64,000 nt of DNA from Platynereis dumerilii (lineage: Eukaryota > Annelida > Polychaeta > Phyllodocida > Nereididae): positions 50,943,706-51,007,705 of the forward strand of contig JAPTHN010000008.1 of NCBI GenBank assembly GCA_026936325.1, in the 5' to 3' direction. This document shows, piece after piece, positions 22,800 through 34,085 of this stretch. The notes under the pieces are model-generated. The model was given only the letters and a program-made list of their open reading frames with translations. It was not told the DNA's origin and did no database searches. Numbering within the stretch: the stretch's first letter is position 1; each line of letters starts with the position of its first letter. The position numbers were made by a program, and so were the translations under genes.

Positions 22800-24797
22800 G
22801 ACTGTATCTGCTGATTGTGGCGTATCCGCTGTATAGATCTTTCAAGCCTAAGACACAGTTCAAGCACTGAGTTACATTTATGTGTCATCCGTGTACAAAA
22901 AATCCTGTGTCACCAAAATTGCAGATATCTGGACGAAACTTGCTTTATCTGATGCAGAAAATAGTTGGCTTTCATCAAAGTATCACTTTTGCAGTGTGTA
23001 TATACACTTTCTAGGTAAGATAAACTAAAATAGGACAAAAAACAGGCAAAAATCGCCGATTTTGGGTGACAAAAAAAATGACACCTTGATGTTTAATGCT
23101 TCATATTTTGGATGATAATGGGTTTTTTACCGAATGTTTTTCTTGACGCTATCCCTAAATAGTATACCTATTGCATGATATCCACATTATGTCGAATATG
23201 GCAATAATTTTGAAGAAAAATATCAAAAAGCAATGCAGGGTAGGGTGACAATTTTGTTGTGATTTTCTCGCCTCTCAAGGAAGTCAATTTTAATGTGACA
23301 ATTGTGGCTCTAATTTTAAAGACAGAAAGTTTATATTTCACAGAGATATTCTTTATTATGTATAATAGGACTCATACTAGCTTTGATTGTCTGTATCATG
23401 TGTCAAAATGACAAAATAAAATAGCTTACCAATGACGGTCCTGTCAGTTCAGGACATGTCAAAAACATATGTAGCCCAGTAAAATAAAAATTACATCTCA
23501 AAAAGATAATGCGATGAAAATTAAACTTCGTTTGCCCAACTTAATTGGTTACAAGCAGTTTATGTCGGCAAAGCCTGGTTTTGGATAGTTTTTGAGATTA
23601 AGTTTTTTTTACGACGAAAATTTTTACCGGACACCCTAACATGCAGGCATCACTTTGAGATTATTGAGAGTAATTATATTTGAATATCGTATTTATTGCA
23701 GCTGTCCGTTCCAGCAAAAGTGGTTGATGCAACTTGGTGATGTCGGTTCGACCTTTCTAGCAAAAATAATGTTTAAATTGGCTTCAACTGACAAATTAAA
23801 ATGCTAAAGTATGAAATCAATAATATTTTGTGTTAAAGGACTAAAATCCCAAAGAAAGTAACTTTTAAGTGCTGTGGTTACAAATTTTTATCAGATTTTT
23901 GGGCAAGCATGAGGTCCCTCCCATTAATTGTGAATAACTTTTGAACGGTTAAATATTTTGCATTGATTCTTACATATTATTAATCCTCACATTTTTTCGC
24001 ATATATCCCATGAACTTTGATCGCAAAATATGATGTTTTATTTTTCAGCCCCTACGACACCCAAATGTAACTCAGACCTCGAACGGTGTCCTAATCCACT
24101 GTGCACTAACGAAGGGGGTACCCTCGCCATCAGGGTCGCCATTACAACTACTGATTTGTGATTTCAAAGTGAAACCAGCATTTTGGCGAGAAACTTCTAT
24201 GAAATATTATTTTTCTCTTTGTGCATACTGCTGACATGAGACAACCTGAGATTGTCATGTTTCAATTCTTATGCAGCATAGGCCTACTATTGGCGAGAAC
24301 TAAACTCCACTCCTAAGATATCAGTCAACTAATATTTGTCATAATACAATAATTATACAGACTATGCAAGCTGTCAGTGTTATAAGGTTGATGCATGTGT
24401 CATTTGATACCAAGGAAATGAATTATCACAAGGATGTATATAAAATGCATGGTGATGCCTAAAACCATTAAGAATGACATGATCAATGCGTGGTACATGC
24501 CTTTTACGTATGTCTGTGAAACTAAATTTAGAGAAATCAGCAGCGAAAAGCATTCCATTGTTGGGTCTCGTCTCCAACTTTCCATGCAGCAATTGTTGGC
24601 TTATATGATTGTTGTATGAAAAGCAGAACATCACACATCTTGGAGATAGTAAGCAATCCTGAATGAAAAGAAGGGCATGGTTGTCAAAACTGCAAGCAGT
24701 CAAATTCTGTAATCATCGTGTACAAGCAATACAGGACAGTGTATTTGAATTAAGACTGTGGTGATAGGGGTAAGGCTTTACATCACAAACATTGCTG
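22800..24797. other. No feature seen
   Basis: Two kilobases of AT-rich sequence. Short frames here lack codon or motif support. A GTACCCTCGCCATCAGGGT motif near 24118 recalls GTACCCTCACCATGA at 32649, but no element ends are visible. Confidence 0.4.
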
Positions 24798-25124
24798 AGG
24801 GCTATTCCATTTAAAACTCTGGGGGGGGGGGTGGTCGGGCTGGTTTATTTTTCGTATGATGTATGTACGGGTGAGCGATAATACGTTGTAGATGCAAGGG
24901 GGGCACTCGCGGAATTCACTGCAGATGTATGGGGGGGGACTATCGGCTCTATTCAGACCTACGCAATGTAATAATGAAAATTTTTTTTGATGTATGTACG
25001 GGGGGTGAAAAAATCGAAGTTAATGCATGGGGGGGGGGGTAAAAAAAAATCGTTTTAGATGCATGGGGGGTCAAAATCCTAGCCCGACCACCCCCCCCCC
25101 CAGATTTTTAAATGGAATAGCCCT
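24798..25124. mobile_element. MITE with AGGGCTATTCCATTTAAA ends
   Basis: A 327-bp element. The inverted ends AGGGCTATTCCATTTAAA continue into matching G10-11/C12 runs and GGTGGTCGGGCT, about 45 bp per arm. The centre has four spaced GATGTATG/GATGCATGG words. No coding capacity. Confidence 0.78.
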
Positions 25125-25311
25125 GAACAAGGAAAACAAAACCGGACAGTGACCATGGTTGTGAGGCGAAGTACTCAGTCTCACCACAAGATGAAACATC
25201 TGTGTTACACAGGTATTTGAGAGCTACTATTTAATGAATTATTTTGGTGTATCACTTGTCTCTCTTTCATTGATAGATATACAATTAGATAAACAAGTAT
25301 ATGTACTAGTT

Positions 25312-25391
25312 ATATCCCGCGTTTGAGGGAATATGTGATATATCCGAGGCGTCAGCCGAGGATTATCACATATTCACGAAAACAAGGGATA
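25312..25391. repeat. Short palindrome (foldback)
   Basis: ATATCCCGCGTTT to AACAAGGGATAT folds over about 80 bp, with AATATGTGATA matched by TATCACATATT and the centre CCGAGGCGTCAGCCGAGG. Confidence 0.6.
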
Positions 25392-25853
25392 TAACTAACT
25401 TATACCTTAAACAGAACAAAATAAAACAAAACTAGAGAGATTTAAAAATGAAAATAAAACAAGAAGGATTTGAGAGAGAAAAATAAAACAGCCACAATCA
25501 ATTTGTCATATGGGATTAATGAAATTCTTCGATAGATAGATAGATAGATAAATTTTTATTTTCTGTCGCAGTTAAAACAATGAACATTAGCTGAAAGCTA
25601 TTAAGCGACAAACATCAACAAGATACAGTCAAATAAAACAAACACAATAACAATAAAATGTAGAGAAAAAAAAAAAAAAAAGGATTGGGCAAAGAAGCAT
25701 AACATTAAAACATATTAAAAATATAGTGTACATATAAAATACCATAATATAAAATACCATAAAACCTATGTAGCCATCACAGTTGCATTAATCATCACAT
25801 TCAATTAAATCATATCACAGTCAAAATTGTATTAATTATCACATTCAATTAAA

Positions 25854-28800
25854 TCATATCACAGTCAAGATTGCACACAGGTTACATGAGCATTTTGGCC
25901 CTTCCCATTTGGATATCAAACTTATAAAACTGTTGTACTCCATGCTATTTTTATATTTGTACGGTAAATTATTCCATAAGTGGGATCCATAGTAGCTGAA
26001 TGAGTTCTTCCCATACTTAACTTTATTGAAATTTGGCATAACAATAGAACAGGGATCTCTGAGATTGTAATTACTTTCCTTAACTTTAAACAATTCATTA
26101 AGTGATTTGGGATTCAATTCTTGCAGACATTTATAAACTTCTGTTACCATTACCCTTAAGCGTGAAAGCAACATAGTTGTCTGATTTGTCTTCATTAACA
26201 AGTCACCATAGCTACTTTCAGAATCATTTGTCAGAAATCTTAGTGCTCTTTCTTGTACTTTTTCAATTTTCCTTATACTACTTACTCCACAAAATGACCA
26301 TACTACAGGACAGAAATTAAAGGTTGACAAAATAAACGCTTTATACAAGATATGTTTTTCTTTTGAACCCAGAATGCTCCTGAATCTGTACAAAACTTTG
26401 AGCTGTCTGCTAGCTTTACTGCATAGTATCTTTACATGATTCTGAAAGTTCAACTTGGAGTCAATATCAATTCCTAACAGTCTTACACTGTCACAAGCCT
26501 TAATGACATTATCTTGAACTATGATCTCATCAGGGAGTTCCACATTTCTTCCTTGTGGTTTCATTAACATCAATTGGAACTTGTCTGGGTTGACTTTCAT
26601 GAAATTATTACTGAACCATTCAGTCATTATATTTGTATCATTCAAGAGATTTTCTAATAAATCACTTATATTGTAACTGCTTGAACTTAGAGTGTTATCA
26701 TCGGCGTAATTGAACAATTCACAATGTCTCACAGAGAAGAAAATGTCATTAAGAAACAAGTTAAACAGCAAAGGTCCAAGACATGACCCTTGGGGAATTC
26801 CTCTTTTCATAATTTTCCATTCACTTCGTGCACTCTTAATTTTAACCCGGTGCATACGTTGTGAGAGATAACTCAGCATAAATTTACACACATTCTCAGA
26901 AAAACCATAAACATACATTTTACATATCAACAAGTCATGTGGTATCGAATCGAAGGCCTTCGATAAGTCCATCAACAAGGCTCCAACACATTCATTTTTA
27001 TCTAAAGACCATTTCCAACTGTTTACGGCTAAAGTGAGTACCTGGCTACAACCATGTCCTTTTCTATAAGCACCAAGCTTTATACTAAATTGATCAGTCA
27101 TGAATTCATTAATTTGGTCAGCTATTATTGATTCAAATACTTTTGCAAATATTGTGATAAGATTTACCGGTCTATAGTTTTCCTTATTCATGTGATCTTT
27201 CTTTTTGTAGATTGGCGTGATTTCCGATTTTTTCATATCACTTGGAAATGTATTAGATCGAAATGCATGGTTTACAATGGAGGTCATTGACCTAGCTATA
27301 TCACGTGCACATATTTTGACACCATTTGGATTTATACAATCATACCCAGCTGCCTTATTGGTTTTGATTGATCTTAGTTTCTTGAACATGTATTCCTGGC
27401 TTATGCTACTGAAATCAAATTGCTTTCTAATCATTAGCATTTTCTCTTTTATTTGCAATACACTGGCATGGTTGACATGATAGCTAAGAATGGTGTCAAA
27501 ATCTAATTGAGCCTGGCTTTCATAGTTCAAATCAGTATTTTTGATATCCTTTGCGATATCTACAAAGTACTCATTGAACACATTGGCTACTTCCATGCTG
27601 CTATTAACAATACTGCCATTTTCTTTAAGTATTATACATCCATCATTTTTGCTATTTTTCTCAGAGAAGAAAGGCTTGACACAGTTCCAAAATTCTTTGG
27701 GTGATGACGCCCCATTTTTGCATTTCTTTGTAAAATAGGATTTAATTGCCTTTTTTCTCATTGCCGTCACCTGATTTCTTAGACTCTTGTAAGTCTCCCA
27801 GTTTGAGGCATTCCTGCATTTAAAAAATACGTTTTTCTGCCTGTTACGTTTATACATCGCTTTCATTAAGTCTGAATGCATATACGGAATTTTGTCAGAT
27901 TTTACGATTCTACTTTTCATCGGGGCATGGTGTTCTAGCACTTCCTTATACATCAGATTGAATGCCCAAAATTGGTCACTTACATCCTCAAATATGCCAC
28001 ATACATGTGTTGGGATTTCACTTACATCTGATTTTAAAGCATTTTCATCAAAGTTTTTATAAGACCTGTACAGTATTTTGCTTGGAACAACATTTGGGAA
28101 TTCTTGTCTGACAACACAACCAACCATGTTGTGCCAGTCACTATAACCACAGATTTCATTGAATGGTTTACAAAACTTCGCAGTATTTGACACTATTACA
28201 GGGTCAATAAGCGTTCCCACAGCTGATTTAAAGCATGTTTTAGTTTTTATCAAATTTTTCAGACCATACACGTCACATATTCGGTTTTCTATTACATTGT
28301 CATCACTACTCATATCGATATTAACATCACCAATTATCACATTTTCAGCACTATCATTGCATATCTGATCCAACATTTTACAGGTCAGATTTACAAACAT
28401 TGTATTAAGTACTTTAGGATTCTTATACAAACATAACAGATTGAATCGCAGTTTCTTGACTCTGAAGTTAATTACAAGGTTTTCAATGTGATCATTTACA
28501 TCATCCCTTTCATAGTTAGTCATTCGACTGTGAGGTATATCTTCTCTGACAAAAACCATCATGCCGCCTGAGTTGGCATTTTTATCCTTTCTATAACATT
28601 TATATCCTGTACATTGAAAAAGATTTGTTGAAAATGTTATATCAAGCTTAGTCTCTGTTATACATAATACATCCACCATATTATTACTCAACATATTATG
28701 CATATATTCAAATTTGTTCCTGATGCTATTAATGTTCACATGAGCTATTATTAGGTTCTTTGGGCTACCCAGTCTAACATTTTTCAATCTGTCTAACAGA

Positions 28801-29048
28801 GGATCACCTGTTTTTGTTACTCCTTTCTCATCTAATTTGATAATATCCTCAGTTTCACCAGCCTGAGCTTGAAAAAAGTTAATACCATTATCAGTCTGTG
28901 ACAAATCATCAGACTCAGCTTCACTTGGGACACCAGTAGTGTGATTAGGCTCGTCATTATTACACATATTCACATTCAATTCACAAGAATTAGTACATAT
29001 ATCATTATCCTGGCCACAGTAATTTGAAGGTAAGTTAAAACATGACAT
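25854..29048 (-). CDS. LINE ORF2: endonuclease-reverse transcriptase
   Basis: A 1064-residue frame from the first ATG at 29048. An apurinic-type endonuclease occupies roughly residues 90-320: NINSIRNKFEYM, ITETKLD, GDVNID and the SDWHNMVG motif that holds the catalytic His region. The reverse transcriptase lies at about residues 530-830: YRPVNLITIFAKVFE, LMDLSKAFDSIPH (motif A), RGIPQGSCLGPLLFN (motif B), NYADDNT (motif C, catalytic YADD) and LLGIDIDSKLNF. The C-terminus (SYYGSHLWNNLPYK) is the usual tail of CR1/Jockey-like LINEs. All catalytic motifs look intact, so the protein could be functional. The frame also extends upstream to the ORF1 stop. Confidence 0.9.
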   Translation of the reverse strand: MSCFNLPSNYCGQDNDICTNSCELNVNMCNNDEPNHTTGVPSEAESDDLSQTDNGINFFQAQAGETEDIIKLDEKGVTKTGDPLLDRLKNVRLGSPKNLIIAHVNINSIRNKFEYMHNMLSNNMVDVLCITETKLDITFSTNLFQCTGYKCYRKDKNANSGGMMVFVREDIPHSRMTNYERDDVNDHIENLVINFRVKKLRFNLLCLYKNPKVLNTMFVNLTCKMLDQICNDSAENVIIGDVNIDMSSDDNVIENRICDVYGLKNLIKTKTCFKSAVGTLIDPVIVSNTAKFCKPFNEICGYSDWHNMVGCVVRQEFPNVVPSKILYRSYKNFDENALKSDVSEIPTHVCGIFEDVSDQFWAFNLMYKEVLEHHAPMKSRIVKSDKIPYMHSDLMKAMYKRNRQKNVFFKCRNASNWETYKSLRNQVTAMRKKAIKSYFTKKCKNGASSPKEFWNCVKPFFSEKNSKNDGCIILKENGSIVNSSMEVANVFNEYFVDIAKDIKNTDLNYESQAQLDFDTILSYHVNHASVLQIKEKMLMIRKQFDFSSISQEYMFKKLRSIKTNKAAGYDCINPNGVKICARDIARSMTSIVNHAFRSNTFPSDMKKSEITPIYKKKDHMNKENYRPVNLITIFAKVFESIIADQINEFMTDQFSIKLGAYRKGHGCSQVLTLAVNSWKWSLDKNECVGALLMDLSKAFDSIPHDLLICKMYVYGFSENVCKFMLSYLSQRMHRVKIKSARSEWKIMKRGIPQGSCLGPLLFNLFLNDIFFSVRHCELFNYADDNTLSSSSYNISDLLENLLNDTNIMTEWFSNNFMKVNPDKFQLMLMKPQGRNVELPDEIIVQDNVIKACDSVRLLGIDIDSKLNFQNHVKILCSKASRQLKVLYRFRSILGSKEKHILYKAFILSTFNFCPVVWSFCGVSSIRKIEKVQERALRFLTNDSESSYGDLLMKTNQTTMLLSRLRVMVTEVYKCLQELNPKSLNELFKVKESNYNLRDPCSIVMPNFNKVKYGKNSFSYYGSHLWNNLPYKYKNSMEYNSFISLISKWEGPKCSCNLCAILTVI

Positions 29049-29126
29049 TTTCACATTAAAATCATATACATCAGGTAAAGCAAATCTGTTTGTGCTAGGA
29101 GCGGCACTTTCATCTTGGCCAATTTC

Positions 29127-29378
29127 CTAATTTGATTTACAAAATTTGGCCTTGTGGCCTAAGTTCATGCACAGATTGCACTGAATTTTCTGTCCATGTC
29201 TGCAATTTCGTGACATGTGATTGTCTTCTCCACTAAACCAACAGGACTTCGCATGTGTCGTATGCGTATGGCTTCTCTGATTGTAGGATCGAATGTGTTG
29301 TTTTGGGCAAAGAGTGTCTCTAATGTTCATGAGTATCTTGCCCATAACATTGTCCCCATTCCAGCGATTGGAGTTCAA
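29127..29378 (-). CDS. LINE ORF1 C-terminal fragment with zinc knuckles
   Basis: An 83-residue frame ending in TAG at 29127. It has two cysteine-histidine knuckles, of the type C-x8-H-x4-C (CWFSGEDNHMSRNC) and a typical C-x2-C-x4-H-x4-C (CNLCMNLGHKAKFC), as in LINE ORF1 nucleic-acid-binding proteins. It is truncated at its N-terminus by the loss of the 5' part of the element. It is in the same frame as ORF2, separated from it by this one TAG and 26 codons. Confidence 0.7.
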   Translation of the reverse strand: MNSNRWNGDNVMGKILMNIRDTLCPKQHIRSYNQRSHTHTTHAKSCWFSGEDNHMSRNCRHGQKIQCNLCMNLGHKAKFCKSN

Positions 29379-29395
29379 GGAGCGAACATAATAAA

Positions 29396-29670
29396 CTTTA
29401 AAAGAAAGTAAAATGTGGTAAAAAAGTTAGGAAAAAAAATATTTGTAGAAAAAAAAAGAAAAATAAAGTGAACAGAAATATTTGGGGAAAATGGCCAAAA
29501 ATCTAAGGGAAAAATGTTCGTGGAAAAAAAATTATTTGGAAAAAAATAGGGGAGGGGAACCTTTAAAAAAAGTTGTTTTTTTTTAAAAAATTGGAACAAA
29601 TAATTTTGATAAAAAATTAGGGGGAGGGGAAATGAAAAAAAAATGTATTAGGGGAAAAATGTAGGTAAAA
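29396..29670. repeat. Purine-rich low-complexity tract
   Basis: Runs such as GGGGAAAA and GGAAAAAAA make a degenerate A/G-rich tract at the truncated 5' end of the LINE. No gene. Confidence 0.7.
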
Positions 29671-30348
29671 TAGATAACTGTGGACAAACAATCAGAAGAA
29701 TATATTGCATTGAGATAGTTAGGTAGCAACCATCAGATTCGGGGTTGGGGCTTGGAGTTTCAATAGACAGGTAATTATTTATTCATGGCAACTGCAGCAG
29801 AAATTGGGCCTATTTATTTTGAGTGTATGACGACCCAAAATATTTGTTTCTAAATCAAACAAAACCATGTTAAGAAATACCTCCACCACTTATTTGAAGA
29901 CTACGCAAAAGGAATTAATTTATCTCAACAAAACTAGACAAGGAATTATTTATTTTCAAATAAAGACTTCCAAGCTTCCTCCCCCTCCCTGAGATCTAAT
30001 ATGGTTGACCCCTTAGTCGTTTTATTGACATTAAACTCTAATCGACTAAATTGGGGTCAAATTAAAGGATTTAAAGATTTGTCGCAGGCATTCAGTTTTT
30101 ATAATACTTTTGTTTTATTTTTGTTATGTAACTTAGTCGGTAATTCAGTTTGGTACAGTTTCGCTGTTTGTGTTATGAGCTTTGTTAAACAATGAGGCTT
30201 ATATATCCTATATACTCCCATGGGGGTATAAGTGAACAACAAAGAATATATGATATATACCAGCTAAATACAGGCTTCTGATTGGCTGATGGGTCATAGG
30301 TATGGTATAAAGACAAGTAGATAGTCAAATATAAAGGCAATCTATCTA

Positions 30349-30969
30349 AACAGTTCAACAAAAATAAGTCCCCCTTTAGATAAACTTGAATATCTCAAAG
30401 ATTCCTTCGCTGATTTCAATGACAATTGGTTAAATTATAGCCCTGCATATCGACCTTACATGTGTGTATTTGTAACTAAGTGGCATTATTCCTGGCTGAG
30501 CCAGCAGCCTTCGAGTGAGCCTACCCCTCTTTTCAAAAATCCATGGCTTTTCCAATGGATCGATATGCACAATTTAACAATGAGAGGGAGCCACCAGCTG
30601 GATAAGCTTCGTCTGGTGACTAGAGAATATTTGTTTCTCAATCGTATTTAGTAGACAAATGAGGACTTCTTTTGCAACATTTTTACTGTTTAGGTTACTT
30701 GGATGACATTACAAATCATTTGAGAGGAATTTGAGCACATTTTGCAAAACAATTTTTTGGAAAAGCCAAAACTTCGTATTTTTGAAAAGAGGGGTATGCG
30801 CACTCAGAGTCTGCTGGCTCAGACAAATATGAAGCAATCAAGCTAAAAATACACAGACACAATGTCGATATGCAAGCCTACAAATGGGTCAACTGTAATA
30901 GAAATCAGAATAGAGGTCTTTGAGATATTCAAGTTTTCGTAAAGGGGGACTTATTTTTGTTGAACTGTT
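30349..30969. mobile_element. 618-bp-family MITE, copy 1
   Basis: Ends AACAGTTCAAC and GTTGAACTGTT, flanked by TA at 30347-30348 and 30970-30971. Arms extend about 45 bp (AATAAGTCCCCCTTT..., ...AAGGGGGACTTATT). Very similar to the copies at 40796-41413 and 42478-43094. No transposase frame; a Tc1/mariner-like TA target is implied. The next element starts four bases after its right TA. Confidence 0.88.
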
Positions 30970-30975
30970 TATCTA

Positions 30976-31981
30976 CGAGGGGTGTCCCAAAAGTTCTGAC
31001 CAATTTTTTTGGCAGACCTTTCTATTTGAAGCAGCTCAATGAAATTTTCACAGAAGTAAATTCAGGTATTACACTAACTATTTTGAAAATATGATAGAGT
31101 TTGGAAGTGTTTGAATTACTTTTCTGTTGCCATGGAAACAAAAGGTCAGTGCACCCAGCGCAGCTCAGTTTTTTTGCCAAAATCCAAGTGACTATTCTTG
31201 AAAATAATCATCGGATTTACTGTGAATATGCAATGGATGATCATGAATAACTTCATTTGGCAGCCTGACAGTATCTCAGAATTTTTTCCTTTACATTTAA
31301 AGCCACTCTGAATTTGTTTAACCCCTATTCTGAAGCAATCATCTAGGTCCTCCAAACGGAGCTGTTACTAAATTATGGAATTTCAGCGTACATGGCTCTA
31401 GCTTCATTTCTCAATATGAGTATCATTCCTTTGAATTGTGAACTGGTATATATATTTTAGTATCACCAAAAGTGACAGAAGGCCAAATCTGATAATTAAA
31501 GCAGATTAGGTTGGGTTTGGATATCAAGGTTCTTGAGCACTGCTTCTTGGCAGTGGATTGTTTCAGCCGAACAATCTCAAGAGCTGAGGGGAAAATGATG
31601 AAGAAACTCTTTAGAATTTGCCTTATCTGATCGGGTTGAAATATAAATAAATGTTTTTAATGTAATGGAAGATATCTTTATAGACTGCAGACCTATCAAG
31701 AAATACATTTTCTTGCAATAATTTCTTTTAATTACTATAAATTCTCTGACTATAAACACAGCTAATTTGTTGAATTTTGTCGTAGAAATTGAGCTGCGCT
31801 GGGTGCACTGACCTTTCGTAACCATGGCAATAGAAAAGTAACTTGAGCACATCTTACAACTTTGATTTTTTCAAGATAGATAGCTAAATACCTGAAATTA
31901 TTTCCGTGAAAATTTCATCCAGCTACTTCAATTAGAAAGGTCTGCCAAAAAAATTGGTCAGAACTTTTGGGACACCCCTCG
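30976..31981. mobile_element. Mariner-like non-autonomous element with long TIRs
   Basis: Ends CGAGGGGTGTCCCAAAAGTT and its complement, TA on each side (30974-30975, 31982-31983). The inverted arms run about 200 bp and include GGTCTGCCAAAAAAATTGGT and CAGTGCACCCAGCGCAGCTC. The loop has no intact transposase frame. TIR sequence and TA target fit the mariner group. Confidence 0.82.
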
Positions 31982-32033
31982 TATCTATTTATCAGGAGCA
32001 CTGGGTTCATTTTTTAGCGACTACAGGCGTCTA

Positions 32034-32245
32034 GAGGGTCTACAGTCGACCTTTTTAGGGTACCTCTGGATGTCTGTTGAAGATAATTTTATTGGATATC
32101 CAGACAGACTATTAAGCAACCACCATACGAAGATGAGATGTCCATTGTGTTTGGATAAAAGTGAGTTTCCAGGGTGAGATTTGGACCCAAGGCCTCAGAG
32201 CCATCGGACCAGTAATCTTAAATATTAAGCCACAGAATAACACCC
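32034..32245 (-). mobile_element. Possible tRNA-derived SINE
   Basis: On the minus strand GTGGCTTAATATTTAAGA resembles an A box and GGGTCCAAATCTCACC a B box at tRNA-like spacing, directly after the (GATA)n array. The body continues to about 32034. No clear target duplication. Confidence 0.45.
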
Positions 32246-32246
32246 G

Positions 32247-32296
<50 letters not shown>

Positions 32297-32332
32297 CATC
32301 CATCTATCTATCTATCTATCTATCTATCTATA

Positions 32333-32404
<72 letters not shown>

Positions 32405-32405
32405 C

Positions 32406-32504
<99 letters not shown>

Positions 32505-32532
32505 CATCTATCTATCTATCTATCTATCTATC
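32246..32532. repeat. (TATC)n microsatellite, about 285 bp
   Basis: About 70 TCTA units with a few TCCA/TATA variants. The long SIYL-repeat frame it creates is not a gene. Confidence 0.95.
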
Positions 32533-33990
32533 CGTCCCTTTATCTAAATTTAAATTTCTTTATATTAACGAAATTATCAATATTGCTCTTTATATTACTC
32601 TGTTAAAATGCAAAACAGAACAATTTCCATTACAGTGATATTAGGTAGTACCCTCACCATGACTATAATTGAAAATGGTGTTACCCTTGAGAGGTCTTTG
32701 TGGGTACCCTCACCCTGACGATATATTTCACATGCAAAATCTAAAAATTCTTTGACTGATCACACTTGGAAGGCAAGGCCCAGGGTTAGTTTAATCAATC
32801 TACATGCATGGCATAAGCTCAGGATGATAGAAAATTACTTTGAATCGAGATTTGCAATGGCTGCCTTGATGGTGAGGTAACCCCCCCCCCCCCCCGTTAG
32901 TGCACAGTGTAATCAGTTCTTCGTTGTGGTGATAGGAGAAATTCTAAAGAGTTTCATTAGCAAGCGCTCAGCCCTTTTTCATCAATCCTGTTAACAGACA
33001 GACACAGGGGAAAACTGCTAAACCGAAGGACAGACATCACTAAATGAAAACATTTGGCTCGTCCTGTGCCGGGCCTAAATATCAGTTGATGTAATTAATC
33101 TGCAGACACAAAATCTTTTTCCGGTGCAGCTGAACCGGTGAATGAAATTATCTTGACATGTTAAAACCTAGACCAGTAGATACAAAGTGTAAAAATCTCT
33201 TATTTCTGCAAATTATGAAAAGAACAGTCTTTCAAGAACAGAAGAAAAAATAAGCTTAAACTGAAACTTTGTATGTTTGAATTTGTCTTTTTTAATTGGT
33301 TCAACAAATCAAAGTGAAAATAGCATTTCAAACATTTAATGATTGTTCAATGTTAAATGTGGAGATTATCATCCAAATCAAGTTAGTTTTATTTACCCTT
33401 GTTAAATACACGCTGAAGTGGTTAAATATAGTCAAAATTAAAAATATATTTTCATCCCAGAAGGATTTTTTGTTCATTAGCTCTTTACATTCATTATTTC
33501 TGCACCTACACCCCTTTTTTTACTGTCACAATTTTCCTCCCATATACAAAAGAGGGTAGCAGCTGTCAGCGCCATATTACACCATTTACTGTTATGACAT
33601 GTAGGCAGTTCATTTATAACAGAAAACTGCCCTGTAGCAAAACTATTATTGTCTTGAGAGCTCTAGCCTTTTGTTCCATCTTCAGGAAAAAACTAATTCT
33701 TGGGTATCATGACAGCGTTCTGTGGGAATCATCATTTTACTAGTCTCTGATTGGCCAAATTCACGAGAACATTCCATCTTCTTGCTGTTCTTAAATGTGC
33801 ATAATCAAGTTACTCTAGTACATGCCTCCAATTTCTGTCTTGCTCTTAAATCTTGATTAAAGATTCCATAATGTTATGATGCTCCATTTGTGTGAGATTT
33901 TTTGTCAATACTTGACTGCCACTTGACCGCTAAATTTAGATACTGACAGGTAGCCATCTGGTGATAGACATACTTCAAAGTAGCCAAGCA
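32533..33990. other. No gene seen
   Basis: AT-rich DNA with a C16 run near 32880 and two GTACCCTCACC words (about 32649, 32704). No exon could be supported. Confidence 0.4.
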
Positions 33991-33994
33991 AATG

Positions 33995-34085
33995 GAACTC
34001 AGTTATTACAGATCTCATATTAGTGTGCCATGTTCCATGCGAATATATGCAGAGATGATGTCAATATTCCAATACTGACATCACT
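33995..34085. repeat. Arm of a spaced inverted repeat (partner 35745-35835)
   Basis: TTATTACAGATCTC, TTAGTGTGCCATGTTC and ATACTGACATCAC recur in inverse orientation at 35745-35835. The intervening 1.7 kb holds no recognised gene. It may be one decayed element. Confidence 0.5.

Larger units (their letters stand above)
25531..29395 (-). mobile_element. LINE with uninterrupted ORF2, 5' truncated
   Basis: A non-LTR retrotransposon of about 3.9 kb on the minus strand. It has the end of a gag-like ORF1, a complete endonuclease-RT ORF2, a 300-bp 3' untranslated region with AATAAA, and a terminal (TATC)n tail (25531-25550), as CR1-like LINEs often have microsatellite ends. Above 29395 the sequence becomes purine-rich and unrelated, so the 5' part is missing. 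The unbroken 1064-residue frame means recent insertion. Confidence 0.88.

Noticed and set aside
23090-23640. GGGTGACA / GACACCCTAA words as ends of a further MITE
   Set aside because: The words do not form a matched inverted pair and no target duplication is visible.
32161-32547. 128-residue frame of SIYL repeats
   Set aside because: Produced entirely by the (TATC)n microsatellite; any frame of this array is open.
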